This document shows, piece by piece, positions 34,330 to 47,198 of a stretch of 64,000 bases of DNA; within the stretch, counting starts at the first letter, position 1; every line of letters begins with the position of its first letter. Below the pieces are notes generated by a model. That model was not told the DNA's origin. It did not search any database and saw only the letters and a program-made list of their open reading frames with translations. The DNA lies in NCBI GenBank assembly GCA_028683855.1, contig JAQUHA010000005.1, forward strand, positions 1-64,000. Direction: 5' to 3'. The translations under genes were made by a program, and so were the position numbers. The DNA comes from Desulfuromonadaceae bacterium (GTDB lineage: Bacteria > Desulfobacterota > Desulfuromonadia > Geobacterales > Pseudopelobacteraceae).

Positions 34330-35857
34330 TTAAAGCCTGATAAGAAGCATCAATAATATTATCAGAGACACCAACAGTTCCCCATCTGCTATGCTTATCT
34401 CCGGATTCAATAAGCACACGGGTCGAAGATGCAGTCCCCTGACCAGCCGGAAGCACTCTAACTTTGTAGTCAAGCAGCTTAACATCTTTCAATTTAGGGT
34501 AGAACTTTTCCAATGCCTTACGAATCGCGTTGTCAAGAGCATTAACCGGACCGTTACCTTCTGCAGCCGTATGTTCTACTTTACCGCCGACCTTTACCAT
34601 AATTGTTGCTTCTGCCATAGGTTTCTGATCTTCTCCACGTTTTTCGTCAATGACACGGAAACCAAGTACTGTGAAGAATTTTTTATGAGCTCCAAGCGCT
34701 TTTTTCATTAATAACTCAAATGAAGCTTCGGCACCCTCAAACTGATACCCACGGTTTTCCATATCTTTGATATTGTCGAGAATTTCGAGAGTAACAGGAT
34801 CTTTACTATCGAGATTGATATTAAACTCTTCTGCCTTGGCAAGAATATTAGAACGACCTGACAAGTCAGAAATAAGAACCCGTGTACAGTTGCCGACAAG
34901 CTCAGGGCGCATATGTTCATAAGTTTCGGGATGACGCTGAATTGCGCTTACATGCACACCCCCCTTATGGGCAAAGGCAGAGTTGCCGACGTAAGCCTGA
35001 TGCTTATTTGGAGCAACATTCGCGAGTTCATAAACGTAACGGGAAACATCGCGTAGATGCTTCATCTGATCATCAGTAATACACTCTTTTTTCATTTTTG
35101 CCTTTAGAGCCGGTATTATCGAACAAAGATTAGCATTTCCGCAACGCTCACCAAAACCGTTTATTGTACCCTGAACCTGTACAACTCCAAGATCTACGGC
35201 AACTAGCGAATTTGCTACAGCACATTCACCATCATTATGAGTATGAATTCCGAGCGGAGTCTCTATATGTTTCTTAACATCCTTAATTATTGATGCGATC
35301 TCAAAGGGGAGACGTCCACCGTTTGTTTCACAGAGGACTATGCAGTCCACCTTCGCTGCTTCGGCAGCTTTAAGAGTTTTTATGGCATATTCAGGATTAG
35401 CCATATAACCGTCAAAAAAGTGTTCCGCATCATAAAAAACTTCCGCAACGTGTTTCTTCAAATATTCGAGCGAATCAAAAATCAGCTCAAGATTTTCTTC
35501 CAGCGGGATTCTAAGTGCCTCGCTAACATGAAAATCCCAACTTTTACCAAAGATTGTAATTGCATCCGGCTCTGCCTTGATGAGCGTAATTATATTGCTG
35601 TCCTTATCCGGTGTTACTTTTGCGCGACGGGTAGAACCGAATGCAGCAATTTTTGCCTGAGTCAGCTTCTCTTTCTTTATATCCTTAAAGAAGGCGACAT
35701 CTTTAGGATTGCTCCCCGGCCACCCCCCCTCAATGTAGTTAATTCCAAGCTCATCAAGTTTATGGGCAATACGAATTTTGTCTTCCATCTGAAACGAGAT
35801 ATCCTCAGACTGGGTACCATCTCGCAATGTTGTATCGTACAACGTGATTAAGCTCAT
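34289..35857 (-). CDS. cimA: (R)-citramalate synthase
   Basis: [62 protein letters not shown]; CimA type within the IPMS/homocitrate synthase superfamily. Confidence 0.92.
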   Translation of the reverse strand: MSLITLYDTTLRDGTQSEDISFQMEDKIRIAHKLDELGINYIEGGWPGSNPKDVAFFKDIKKEKLTQAKIAAFGSTRRAKVTPDKDSNIITLIKAEPDAITIFGKSWDFHVSEALRIPLEENLELIFDSLEYLKKHVAEVFYDAEHFFDGYMANPEYAIKTLKAAEAAKVDCIVLCETNGGRLPFEIASIIKDVKKHIETPLGIHTHNDGECAVANSLVAVDLGVVQVQGTINGFGERCGNANLCSIIPALKAKMKKECITDDQMKHLRDVSRYVYELANVAPNKHQAYVGNSAFAHKGGVHVSAIQRHPETYEHMRPELVGNCTRVLISDLSGRSNILAKAEEFNINLDSKDPVTLEILDNIKDMENRGYQFEGAEASFELLMKKALGAHKKFFTVLGFRVIDEKRGEDQKPMAEATIMVKVGGKVEHTAAEGNGPVNALDNAIRKALEKFYPKLKDVKLLDYKVRVLPAGQGTASSTRVLIESGDKHSRWGTVGVSDNIIDASYQALIDSIDYKLNKMEE

Positions 35858-36053
35858 AACTTCCTCCGTATAAATAGTAAAAGTGCCTGTTTAAACTTAT
35901 GAATAACAACGTGCTCCGTTTTATCTGTTTTTTTCATAATTTTCAACTAAAACGCTGACTCTTTTTTCTTGACCCTCACTGAATGAGGACTTAACTTGTC
36001 GAATTGATCCATGTAACCAAATATAAACACCAACAGAAGGATTCAGCTTAAAT

Positions 36054-37346
36054 ATGAAAAGAGTAGCAGTCAGCACATTAGGTTGTAAAACCAACCAGTT
36101 CGAATCAGCCGCAATGATCGAACAGTTAAAAGCTGCGGGATATAGTGTTGTCCCGTTCGGCGAAGAGTCAGACTTTTACATTATAAACTCATGCACGGTT
36201 ACCGCCAGAACCGACTCTGAGACACGACGTCACATACGACGTGCACGACGCCTTAATCCTAAAGCACGTATTATCGCAACGGGATGCTACGCACAGGTCG
36301 CTCCCGGTGAGTTAGAAAAAATGCCGGAACTTGATTGTATACTTGGCAATATGGAAAAGCAGAATATTTCGGCACTTCTGGAGTCGAATACCAACTCAGT
36401 TTCTGATATATCGGATATCCACTCTGCGGCTCCGCTCAAACTGACCAGCTTTGCAGAACATACTCGAGCTTTTCTGCAGATCCAGAATGGTTGCAACTCA
36501 TTTTGCGCTTACTGCATAGTTCCATTTGCCCGTGGCAGCAGCCGAAGTGTTCAATTTAATGACGTAATTAAAGGGATCAGGGATCTTGTTGACAACAATT
36601 TTAAAGAGATTGTCCTGACAGGAATACATCTTGGCGCTTACGGTCTTGACCTGAAAAATCCGTTCTCACTTCAATCACTAATAAAAGAGATTGATAAAAC
36701 TGACATTGTTCAACGACTGCGTATTGGTTCAATCGAACCAAATGAAGTAACCGATGAATTGCTCCACTTAATGTCATCATCAAAAAATATTTGCCAGCAC
36801 CTGCATCTTCCTCTTCAGAGCGGGTCAGATACAGTTTTGCAACGTATGGGAAGATGCTATAACGCCGATTTTTTTCGGGAAAAGATAGAAAAGACAGCTG
36901 CAGCAATGCCTAATGCATTTATAGGCGCAGATGTGATTGCTGGATTTCCGGGAGAGACAGAATCTGAATTCAACGAAACTGTCACTCTACTTGAAGAATT
37001 GCCACTATCCGACCTGCACGTATTTCCATATTCAAGCCGCCCTGGGACCAGAGCTGCGGGTATGCCTGGACATCTGCCTGCTCATCTTATCAGTCATCGA
37101 GCTGCAAACCTAAGACAGATTGCCAAACGGAAAAAAGAGACATTTCTTGGTAAATTGGCTGGACAAACCCTTAATGTATTAGTTCAAAGTTATGATAGTA
37201 ACCACAAGATATCAAAGGGCTTATCACGAAACTATGTTTCAGTATCATTTCAATCTGACAATCCAATTATAAATACAGAAGTACCAATATTTATAACAGG
37301 TTCTAACGGAGATATCTGCGGAGGAAGTTACAAACCTACAATCTAA
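36054..37346 (+). CDS. mtaB: tRNA t6A37 methylthiotransferase MtaB (radical SAM)
   Basis: STLGCKTNQFESAAM, INSCTVTARTDSETRRHIRRA, QNGCNSFCAYCIVPFARG. Confidence 0.92.
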   Translation: MKRVAVSTLGCKTNQFESAAMIEQLKAAGYSVVPFGEESDFYIINSCTVTARTDSETRRHIRRARRLNPKARIIATGCYAQVAPGELEKMPELDCILGNMEKQNISALLESNTNSVSDISDIHSAAPLKLTSFAEHTRAFLQIQNGCNSFCAYCIVPFARGSSRSVQFNDVIKGIRDLVDNNFKEIVLTGIHLGAYGLDLKNPFSLQSLIKEIDKTDIVQRLRIGSIEPNEVTDELLHLMSSSKNICQHLHLPLQSGSDTVLQRMGRCYNADFFREKIEKTAAAMPNAFIGADVIAGFPGETESEFNETVTLLEELPLSDLHVFPYSSRPGTRAAGMPGHLPAHLISHRAANLRQIAKRKKETFLGKLAGQTLNVLVQSYDSNHKISKGLSRNYVSVSFQSDNPIINTEVPIFITGSNGDICGGSYKPTI

Positions 37347-38235
37347 TCAGATCCTCGTGCTCCTCTTCATGCGGATTTATATGAATCATAACATCGCCTA
37401 CACCTGAGTATCGTTCAAATATCAACTTTTTTACTGCAGTAGCTACATCATGAGACTGTTTAACTGTCATGTTTGGATCCATTTCAAGCTTTAGATCCAC
37501 AATCATAAACTGCCCTGATCGGCGGGCGCGTATTTCATGCACACTCTCAACGTGGCTTACACTCTCCGCAAGAGTTTGAAGTGCAACTATAAAATCCTCA
37601 GGAGCATTACCGTCCATCAGATCGTGTGCAGCCTCCATAAAGGCCTGATATCCTACATTAAGAATAAAAAATGACGTAAAACCGGCTGCTAAAGGATCAA
37701 GAACACCAAGACCGAAAAATGCTCCGATTACCCCCGCAAGAGTTGCAATAGAGGTAAGCGCGTCTTTCCGGTGGTCTTTGGCAATAGCGAGCAGGGAGGG
37801 GCTTTCCAGCCTTTTGCCTGTTCTTGTTGTAAATCGATAGAGCCACTCTTTTATTATGATCGTAAGGGCAGCCGCAAAAACTGCAATCCACTCCGGTGAT
37901 TTGAAATTCCCGACAATAATTGAAATAACCGACTCATATAGTATCCAGCCACCAGTCGCAACAATAACCAGTGACACAAGGAGCGCAGCTAAACTTTCAG
38001 CTCTTCCATGACCGTATGGATGGTTTTCATCAAATGGCTGACGACCCAACTTAAGAGCCATCATTGTCGCAAATATCGCTACAAAATCACAGGCACTTTC
38101 AATACCGTCGGCAAAAACGGCATCTGACCGTCCCCAGTAACCGGCTGAAAGCTTCATAACCATCAGCAAAGCATTTATCCAGAAGCCTATTTTTATGATT
38201 CGGTCGGCTCTGTCAAAACGTTCATTACGTTGCAT
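37336..38235 (-). CDS. Cation diffusion facilitator family transporter
   Basis: SDAVFADGIESACDFVAIF, DENHPYGHGRAESLAAL, KDHRKDALTS; C-terminal cytoplasmic domain. Confidence 0.92.
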   Translation of the reverse strand: MQRNERFDRADRIIKIGFWINALLMVMKLSAGYWGRSDAVFADGIESACDFVAIFATMMALKLGRQPFDENHPYGHGRAESLAALLVSLVIVATGGWILYESVISIIVGNFKSPEWIAVFAAALTIIIKEWLYRFTTRTGKRLESPSLLAIAKDHRKDALTSIATLAGVIGAFFGLGVLDPLAAGFTSFFILNVGYQAFMEAAHDLMDGNAPEDFIVALQTLAESVSHVESVHEIRARRSGQFMIVDLKLEMDPNMTVKQSHDVATAVKKLIFERYSGVGDVMIHINPHEEEHEDLIRL

Positions 38236-39944
38236 TACTCTACCGCCTTTCTAATAGCTTTAACTCTCAGTTGCAACGAAACAGTATTATTCCATACATT
38301 CAACTCCGGGAAAAAAGCAATATCAAGCAAACCATCCGTCGAAGAATCCGCCTGCCTGAATGCAATTGCATCAAAAACAGCCCCCCCGGCTGTTATCCGC
38401 AGTTTAAGATGCCCTTCACCGACTTTTCGACTTTCCAATACAGTAACAGCTCGCATAACAAGCGTCGGTTCAGGATTCATAGAGCCAAACGGTTCCAAAC
38501 GTCGCAGTTCGTTCACCAACTCTATATCAACTTCAACAGGAGAAATATCAGCATCTACATCTAAAGTCGGTGTAAGCTCGGAATCACCTAGCAAACCAGC
38601 GGCAACGGTTTCAAAAGTTTTGCTGAAACTTTCAATATTCCCGGCTTTCAATGCAACACCAGCGGCATATCGGTGTCCACCGAAACGTTCTAAAAGGTGT
38701 GAACATCCGGTTAATGCATCCAACAGATGAAACCCAGGGATACTACGACCGGAACCTTTAGCATTCCCCGCTTCATCAGTAGCTATAAGTATCGTCGGCC
38801 GATGATAAAGATCAACCAGACGTGATGCAACAATGCCTATAACTCCCTGATGCCAGTTTGAGGAAGAGAGAACAATGCTTCTACATTCCGGATAACTCCC
38901 TGACTGTTTAACCATTGATATAGCATCATCAAGAATTGAGCGCTCCGTTGCCTGGCGTTCCGCATTTGATGAGTCAAGCTCACCAGCCAGAATTGAACAC
39001 TCTTCAACATCGGCACTAAGAAGCAGTTCGACTCCAGGCACTGCGCTTTCCATTCGTCCTGCGGCATTTAACCTTGGTGCTATCCTGAAACCAACCTGTC
39101 CGCAGGAGAGCTGCCCCTTGATTCCTGCCACCTTTTTTAAGGCGGCAACTCCATGCCTTGAGTTACTTTCAAGCTTTTGCAGACCATAATGTACATAAAG
39201 GCGATTTTGCCCAATCAGCGGCACTACATCAGCTATGGTTCCCAGAGCAAGCAGATCAAAATACTCTCTAAGATCAGGTTCACTTTTGTTTTTAAAGAGC
39301 CCTTTCTCTCTCATTTCGCTACGTAAAGCAATCAGTAGATTGAAAGCTACGCCAACGCCGGCAAGCATCTTAAAAGGGTATGAGCAACCGTCTTGAAGAG
39401 GATTTATGACTACGGCTGCATCTGGTAGTTTTTCCCCCGGCGTATGGTGATCAACAATGATTAGATCGACACCTTTCTTCTTACAAAACTCAGCTTCCTG
39501 AATAGAAGTAGTACCGCAATCAACAGAAATTATCACCGTATTGCCGGAGTCAATGATCTTTTGTAGAGATTCCCTATTAAGTCCATAACCATCATTAAAA
39601 CGATTCGGTATGAAATATTTACAATCCAAACCACTCTTACGCAGATATGAGACAAGCAGCGCTGTTCCGGTAATTCCGTCAACGTCGTAGTCACCGTAAA
39701 TACAGACTGATTCTCCGCACTTTATGGCGGTAATAATCCTCTCTACGGCTGATTTGACACCTTTAAGGAGAAAAGGATCAAGCATTGCAGAGAGCGAAGG
39801 ATAAAAAAAATTATTTGCTGATTCTAACGAATCAATACCTCTGCCTACAAGAATCTTAGCCATTACCGGCGAGAGAGCGAGAGAAGATGCCAAAACTTCA
39901 GCTTTGTCAACATCAATACTTTTCATTACCCATTTTTTCAGCAT
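38235..39944 (-). CDS. recJ: Single-stranded-DNA-specific exonuclease RecJ
   Basis: IYGDYDVDGITGTALL, VDCGTTSIQEAEF, IIVDHHTPGEKLPDAAVVINP, RIAPRLNAAGRM, ERFGGHRYAAG. Confidence 0.95.
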   Translation of the reverse strand: MLKKWVMKSIDVDKAEVLASSLALSPVMAKILVGRGIDSLESANNFFYPSLSAMLDPFLLKGVKSAVERIITAIKCGESVCIYGDYDVDGITGTALLVSYLRKSGLDCKYFIPNRFNDGYGLNRESLQKIIDSGNTVIISVDCGTTSIQEAEFCKKKGVDLIIVDHHTPGEKLPDAAVVINPLQDGCSYPFKMLAGVGVAFNLLIALRSEMREKGLFKNKSEPDLREYFDLLALGTIADVVPLIGQNRLYVHYGLQKLESNSRHGVAALKKVAGIKGQLSCGQVGFRIAPRLNAAGRMESAVPGVELLLSADVEECSILAGELDSSNAERQATERSILDDAISMVKQSGSYPECRSIVLSSSNWHQGVIGIVASRLVDLYHRPTILIATDEAGNAKGSGRSIPGFHLLDALTGCSHLLERFGGHRYAAGVALKAGNIESFSKTFETVAAGLLGDSELTPTLDVDADISPVEVDIELVNELRRLEPFGSMNPEPTLVMRAVTVLESRKVGEGHLKLRITAGGAVFDAIAFRQADSSTDGLLDIAFFPELNVWNNTVSLQLRVKAIRKAVE

Positions 39945-39966
39945 CAGATCGTAATCCTTTGTAAAA

Positions 39967-39993
39967 AAAATCCCCCGTCAAGCGGGGGATTTT
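39967..39993 (-). terminator. Intrinsic terminator between the TPR gene and recJ
   Basis: AAAATCCCCCG-TCAAG-CGGGGGATTTT hairpin. Confidence 0.7.
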
Positions 39994-40021
39994 CAGTCAC
40001 TAAATATTGCCGGCAGCACTC

Positions 40022-40573
40022 TTATTGAGCGCCCTGCATCATACTTTTAATTTGATTTGCAGTTGCACCGTTCGGCTCAATTTCAATTACCTTTTTCCAG
40101 TAAGGTCTTGCTTTTACGTGGTCTTTTAAATCAACCGCATAAACAATTCCCGTATTAAAAAGACTCTGGATATGTTTGGGGTCAATTTTATTTGCTTTTT
40201 CAAAATTTTCCAACGCTTTGTCATACCAACCCATTTTTCTATACATTACCCCCTGGTCAGTTAAAACATTCGGGTTGTTAGGATCAATTTCAAGGGCTTT
40301 ACTATAAGCATTGATAGATTTCTGTGACTGTTCTGTATCAAAATAATCATTCCCCAAAGATATCCATGCATTAAGATTTTTAGGATCCTGGGCAACTATT
40401 TTCTCCGCCTGTGCAATTCGTTGAGTATAGTCAGTAGGAGAACCTGAACCTACCGGTATAGCAGCAGAGCCCTGCTGATTATTTCCAGCGTTACTGATAC
40501 TGAATATTAAGTAACCACCCAACAAACCGACAATCAGTGCAACAACAGCTAAAAGTATTGATTCTTTCTTCAT
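40022..40573 (-). CDS. Membrane-anchored TPR protein
   Basis: N-terminal TM; repeats AWISLGNDYFDTEQSQKSINAYSKALEIDPNNPN, VLTDQGVMYRKMGWYDKALENFEKANKIDPKH. Confidence 0.88.
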   Translation of the reverse strand: MKKESILLAVVALIVGLLGGYLIFSISNAGNNQQGSAAIPVGSGSPTDYTQRIAQAEKIVAQDPKNLNAWISLGNDYFDTEQSQKSINAYSKALEIDPNNPNVLTDQGVMYRKMGWYDKALENFEKANKIDPKHIQSLFNTGIVYAVDLKDHVKARPYWKKVIEIEPNGATANQIKSMMQGAQ

Positions 40574-40605
40574 TTATTCACCTCATTTCAATTTTGAAAA
40601 AGTAT

Positions 40606-41517
40606 CTAAGCAGTTTCACTCTTTTTAACCACCGCCCGCTGCTCAAGCAATAGAACTATCGGAGTGGCAAGAAAAATTGAAGAATAAGTACCTACAGCAA
40701 TACCAATCATTAATGCAAATGAGAAGTCATGTATAACCTCACCACCAAGAAAAAACAGCGCTCCTGCTGCCATAAATGTTGTGAGTGAGGTTACTATTGT
40801 TCTTGAAAGAACTTCGTTAATACTACCGTTAAAAACATTATGCAGAGCGCTCTTCATATTTTTGTGCAGGTTTTCACGTATACGGTCGAAAACAACAACC
40901 GTATCGGTCAGCGAGTATCCGGCTACTGTCAGCACCGCAGTAATAAAGAGCAGGTTGATTTCTTTATCCATGACATAAAATACGGCAATTATCGCCATAA
41001 CATCATGCATGGTTGCAGCTGTTGCACCAATACCAAACTTAAAATCGAAGCGCCAGGCAATGTAGATTATAATACATAGTAACGACAGAACCACAGCTAT
41101 AATGGTATCTTTTCTCAGTTTATCTCCAATTGAAGGACCGATTTCAGTTGTACTTTCAACTGTAAAAGGATTGTCCGTAAACTCTTTTTTGAAAGCTTCC
41201 TGAACTATTTCAGACTGTTTTCCAACAGCGGCGCCAGCCATCTTGACTAATAGTTTGTTACCATCCTTAATCTCCTGGAGATCAACTTTATCAATGCCGC
41301 TGTTGTGAAGCGCAGAGCGGGCTTTGGCTATTGCAAGCGGTTTCTCAAATTTAAGCTGCATAGAGGTACCGCCAGAGAAGTCAATGCCCATGTTGGCTGC
41401 ACCCCTCCCTATCTGAATGATTCCTATAATCCCGACAATAGTTATGATAGCGGAAATTATAAAAGATATATTTCGTTTTCCCATAAAATCGATATTTGTT
41501 TTACCGAGAAGTTCCAT
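40606..41517 (-). CDS. secF: Protein translocase subunit SecF
   Basis: GIDFSGGTSMQLKFEKPL; AGYSLTDTVVVFDRIRENL; located after secD. Confidence 0.95.
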   Translation of the reverse strand: MELLGKTNIDFMGKRNISFIISAIITIVGIIGIIQIGRGAANMGIDFSGGTSMQLKFEKPLAIAKARSALHNSGIDKVDLQEIKDGNKLLVKMAGAAVGKQSEIVQEAFKKEFTDNPFTVESTTEIGPSIGDKLRKDTIIAVVLSLLCIIIYIAWRFDFKFGIGATAATMHDVMAIIAVFYVMDKEINLLFITAVLTVAGYSLTDTVVVFDRIRENLHKNMKSALHNVFNGSINEVLSRTIVTSLTTFMAAGALFFLGGEVIHDFSFALMIGIAVGTYSSIFLATPIVLLLEQRAVVKKSETA

Positions 41518-41536
41518 GAAAGGTGCTACCCCCTTT

Positions 41537-43129
41537 TTATATGCTCATTTTTTTAACTGTACCTTTATGCAGGAACAGATCGAAGGTCACCTTGGTGCCA
41601 ATCAGCGAGGTGAAAAGATTTATGATAACACCAAGACTTAAGGAGACGGCAAACCCTTTGACCGGTCCTGTACCAAACTGAAACAGAACTGCGGCTGTTA
41701 TCAGAGTGGTTATATGCGAGTCCATGATAGTGAGAAATGCTTTGTCGTAACCGGCATCCAAAGCTGATTTTGGTGATTTACCAAGTTTAAGCTCTTCTCT
41801 TATGCGCTCGAAAATAATTACGTTAGAGTCCACCGACATCCCTATCAGAAGTACAATTGCAGCAATACCAGGCAGGGTAAGCGTAGCCCCAAGAGCGGCA
41901 AGCGCTCCCATCAGATAGATAATATTCAGTATCATTCCAAGGTTAGCAACCATACCGCAGAGTTTGTAGTAGACTGCCATAAATGCAACTACCAGCAGAA
42001 CACCAACAAGTCCTGCAAACAGACCTTTATTTATTGAGTCTTGTCCCAATGAAGGTCCTACCGTTACATTCTGAATAATATTAACAGGTGCGGGAAGAGC
42101 TCCTGCGCGCAGGACTATGGCAAGATCTGCTGCAGTTTTCTCAGTAAAGTTACCGGATATCTGGGCACTACCGCCAGAAATTCGCTCACGAATAACTGGT
42201 GCCGAATGAATATTGTTATCCAGAACGATGGCAAATCTTTTACCGACGTTTGCAGCTGTAACCTGATCAAAAAGCTTTGCACCAAGAGAATTGAAATCTA
42301 TTGCAACGTATGGCTGGTTAAACTGAGAATCTATCCTGACCTGGGCATCTGTCAGCAAATCGCCGGTTATCATAGATTTTTTCTGAACTACGATAGGTAT
42401 TTCAGTAACAGCACCGGTTGCAGGATCAACTGATTTTTCCTTCAATATCTCGGCATCATCGGGAATAACGCCTGATGTAGGTGACAGATCCTCCCGCACC
42501 ATTTTAAAATCAAGTCTTGCGGTTCGCCCGATAAGCTCAATAGCTCTTTGTGGATCCTTGATACCAGGCAACTGAACAACAATATTGCTGATCCCCTCGC
42601 GCTGAATAGTAGGCTCAGATACGCCAAATTGATCTATCCTGTTGCGAATTGTCTCAAGAGCCTGCTGAACTGCCTTGTCTTTACGATCCTGAATTTCCTT
42701 TTCATTTACACGAAGCGTTAACGCAACAAAACCGGCTTCATCAAAAGTAGGACTCTGCTCGTATGTAGGATATTTATCCTTAATCAGCTTTTGTACTGTA
42801 TCTGCCGTACCTTTTTCATACAGAACAATTGAGACCTTGTCTGCACCATCTCTGACTATACGTTTGTAATGCAGATTCTTACCTGTCAAAGTATCTTCAA
42901 GATCTGTAGCGACGAGATCGAGAATACCTTCAATTGCCTTATCTGTGTCAACCTGCATAACCAGATGCGTACCACCCTGAAGGTCAAGCCCAAGATGGAT
43001 CTTGTCCTTTGGCATCAGATTTCCCCACCAGGACGGCAAATTACCGACCAGAGTCGGAGTCAGATAGAGAAATGAAAGTGCAACAAAAACTGCAATGAGG
43101 CTGATCCGCCAGCCAGTTTCTTTTGGCAT
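41537..43129 (-). CDS. secD: Protein translocase subunit SecD
   Basis: LGLDLQGGTHLVMQV; IRNRIDQFGVSEPTIQREG; GMSVDSNVIIFERIREELK. Confidence 0.96.
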   Translation of the reverse strand: MPKETGWRISLIAVFVALSFLYLTPTLVGNLPSWWGNLMPKDKIHLGLDLQGGTHLVMQVDTDKAIEGILDLVATDLEDTLTGKNLHYKRIVRDGADKVSIVLYEKGTADTVQKLIKDKYPTYEQSPTFDEAGFVALTLRVNEKEIQDRKDKAVQQALETIRNRIDQFGVSEPTIQREGISNIVVQLPGIKDPQRAIELIGRTARLDFKMVREDLSPTSGVIPDDAEILKEKSVDPATGAVTEIPIVVQKKSMITGDLLTDAQVRIDSQFNQPYVAIDFNSLGAKLFDQVTAANVGKRFAIVLDNNIHSAPVIRERISGGSAQISGNFTEKTAADLAIVLRAGALPAPVNIIQNVTVGPSLGQDSINKGLFAGLVGVLLVVAFMAVYYKLCGMVANLGMILNIIYLMGALAALGATLTLPGIAAIVLLIGMSVDSNVIIFERIREELKLGKSPKSALDAGYDKAFLTIMDSHITTLITAAVLFQFGTGPVKGFAVSLSLGVIINLFTSLIGTKVTFDLFLHKGTVKKMSI

Positions 43130-43158
43130 AAGGCTTGTTCTCCTTTTAAGATTTTAAA

Positions 43159-43488
43159 CTAATCCTTCTTTATTGTTGCAATATAACTCTTTGTAATTTT
43201 GATATTTACATTGCTTGCAATCTCAAGCGTTACTATGTCGCTTTCTACCGCAGTCACCTTTCCATGCACACCACCGGCAGTAACCACATTATCCCCTTTC
43301 TTCATTGACTCAAGCAGCGCCTTATGTTCCTTAGCCTTTTTCTGCTGCGGACGAATAAGAAGAAAATAAAATATTGCAAACATGAAAATAAGTGGAATCA
43401 CCTGCTGAAAAGCCGCCATTCCACCCCCGGCTCCTCCTGCAGCAGCCCCTCCCGGTGCACTTCCCATCGCAAAAGCCAATCCAAACAT
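43159..43488 (-). CDS. yajC: Preprotein translocase subunit YajC
   Basis: IFYFLLIRPQQKKAKEHKALLESMKKGDNVVTAGGVHGKV. Confidence 0.95.
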   Translation of the reverse strand: MFGLAFAMGSAPGGAAAGGAGGGMAAFQQVIPLIFMFAIFYFLLIRPQQKKAKEHKALLESMKKGDNVVTAGGVHGKVTAVESDIVTLEIASNVNIKITKSYIATIKKD

Positions 43489-43505
43489 GTTGTTATCCTC
43501 CCTTT

Positions 43506-45667
<2,162 letters not shown>

Positions 45668-45693
45668 TACATCCCTGAACAAAATTGCCGAAT

Positions 45694-46827
45694 TTAACGA
45701 ATATCAGAGAGCTTTTTCAACTCAGTACCCGGATAGTAATAAGAGAGTATCTCCGCTGAAACAAAACCATCAAGCGCGCGCTGCTTGGCGCCCCACTGGC
45801 ACAATCCAACTCCATGCCCATTACCACTTCCGGTGAAGCTTATTTCATTTTTCATATTCTTAAGTGTAAATCTGGTACTTTTTATAAAGCCGTATCCGAT
45901 TGCCTTGCGAAACTGCTCACCGGTTATTGCCAGACTGCCTTTTGAGGCGAGGATGGAAACATCCTTCAATCGTCCCTCTGAATTCTGGCTTCCGGTCTTT
46001 ATATCATACAGACCGGATATTTTGTACCCTGCTGTCTTTAAGCGTTCTTCAAGCTCTTTCAGAGAGAGTTTGTATTCCCACACGGTTGCAGTAGGTGATG
46101 TCAAACAGTACTGACATGAAACACCCTTTAAATATGGAAACGACATCCCCCAGATATTTTCACAGGACTCAGTCCTGCCACCACAACTTGAGTGGTAAAA
46201 TGCCTGAATAATCTCATAATTATACGTTAATACTATCCCTGAAGTTTCAAAAACAGCACGCTGTGCACGGCTATCCTCGATAAGACTCCCTTCATAAACC
46301 TGATCGATAACCGAAGACTCCAGATGATAAGGGGAGGCAATGCGTGCCATTTTTCTGTTAAGCGCGTATGTTCTTGCGATAATCGCCTGAGCTTTTACAG
46401 CTTCTATTGGCCATGCTGAAGAGATTTCACAATTAATAAGACCAACCAGATACTCCTCAAGAGGCAACTGGTTTACGACCAGAATTCCTCCATCAGTTAC
46501 AGAAACCTCGGCAAGCCCACGATATGGCTTATTATTCACATAAACAGATTTGGATGCTGAGAAGTATAGTTTTTTAAACTGTTTCCCCTCAACCTGCAAA
46601 CTATCCTTGAAAGGCTTTATTGAGGCAGGCAGAGATATTACAACAGGAGTTCCTGTCTCATCGGTTACCAACAGACCTTCACCGGCAACGGTAATTTCAG
46701 AAGCCGACTTGGCAATTGCAACCCGAACAGTCTCATCCAGAACCGCCGCCAGCGACTCCGTATCAGCCGGCAACATTAATATAGATATAAGAGCAACTAA
46801 TATCGATAAGCGAATACTATTTATCAT
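45694..46827 (-). CDS. SpoIID/LytB domain protein
   Basis: GLAEVSVTDGGILVVNQLPLEEYLVGLINCEISSAWPIEAVKAQAIIARTYAL; GNGHGVGLCQWGAKQRA; signal peptide. Confidence 0.9.
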   Translation of the reverse strand: MINSIRLSILVALISILMLPADTESLAAVLDETVRVAIAKSASEITVAGEGLLVTDETGTPVVISLPASIKPFKDSLQVEGKQFKKLYFSASKSVYVNNKPYRGLAEVSVTDGGILVVNQLPLEEYLVGLINCEISSAWPIEAVKAQAIIARTYALNRKMARIASPYHLESSVIDQVYEGSLIEDSRAQRAVFETSGIVLTYNYEIIQAFYHSSCGGRTESCENIWGMSFPYLKGVSCQYCLTSPTATVWEYKLSLKELEERLKTAGYKISGLYDIKTGSQNSEGRLKDVSILASKGSLAITGEQFRKAIGYGFIKSTRFTLKNMKNEISFTGSGNGHGVGLCQWGAKQRALDGFVSAEILSYYYPGTELKKLSDIR

Positions 46828-47198
46828 CTGCAAAACCTGAGGATAAAACCATATATTACCTCGTTGTGTCAATTTTTTTGATTTTTTTGATTACTACAAT
46901 TTTTAACTGAGGGTATATCTCTAACGGCTAAATACAATTGGCATAAATACTGTATAAAGTCTAGCTCTTAAAGAGCTAACACATAAGAATTACTAATATA
47001 GTACGGTAATATTAATATTTTGCTCACAATATCAAACCATACAATTTGAATCAACTACCCGTACATACGTCAGTTTATGACAGTTGAGTATTCTTTATTA
47101 TAAAAAGCAGCTAAGTATACAGTAATCATTACTATTTTGGTCTTTTCACTTTACATCAATGGTAAAAGACTGATCTAAATTAAACAGAAAGATTCTCT

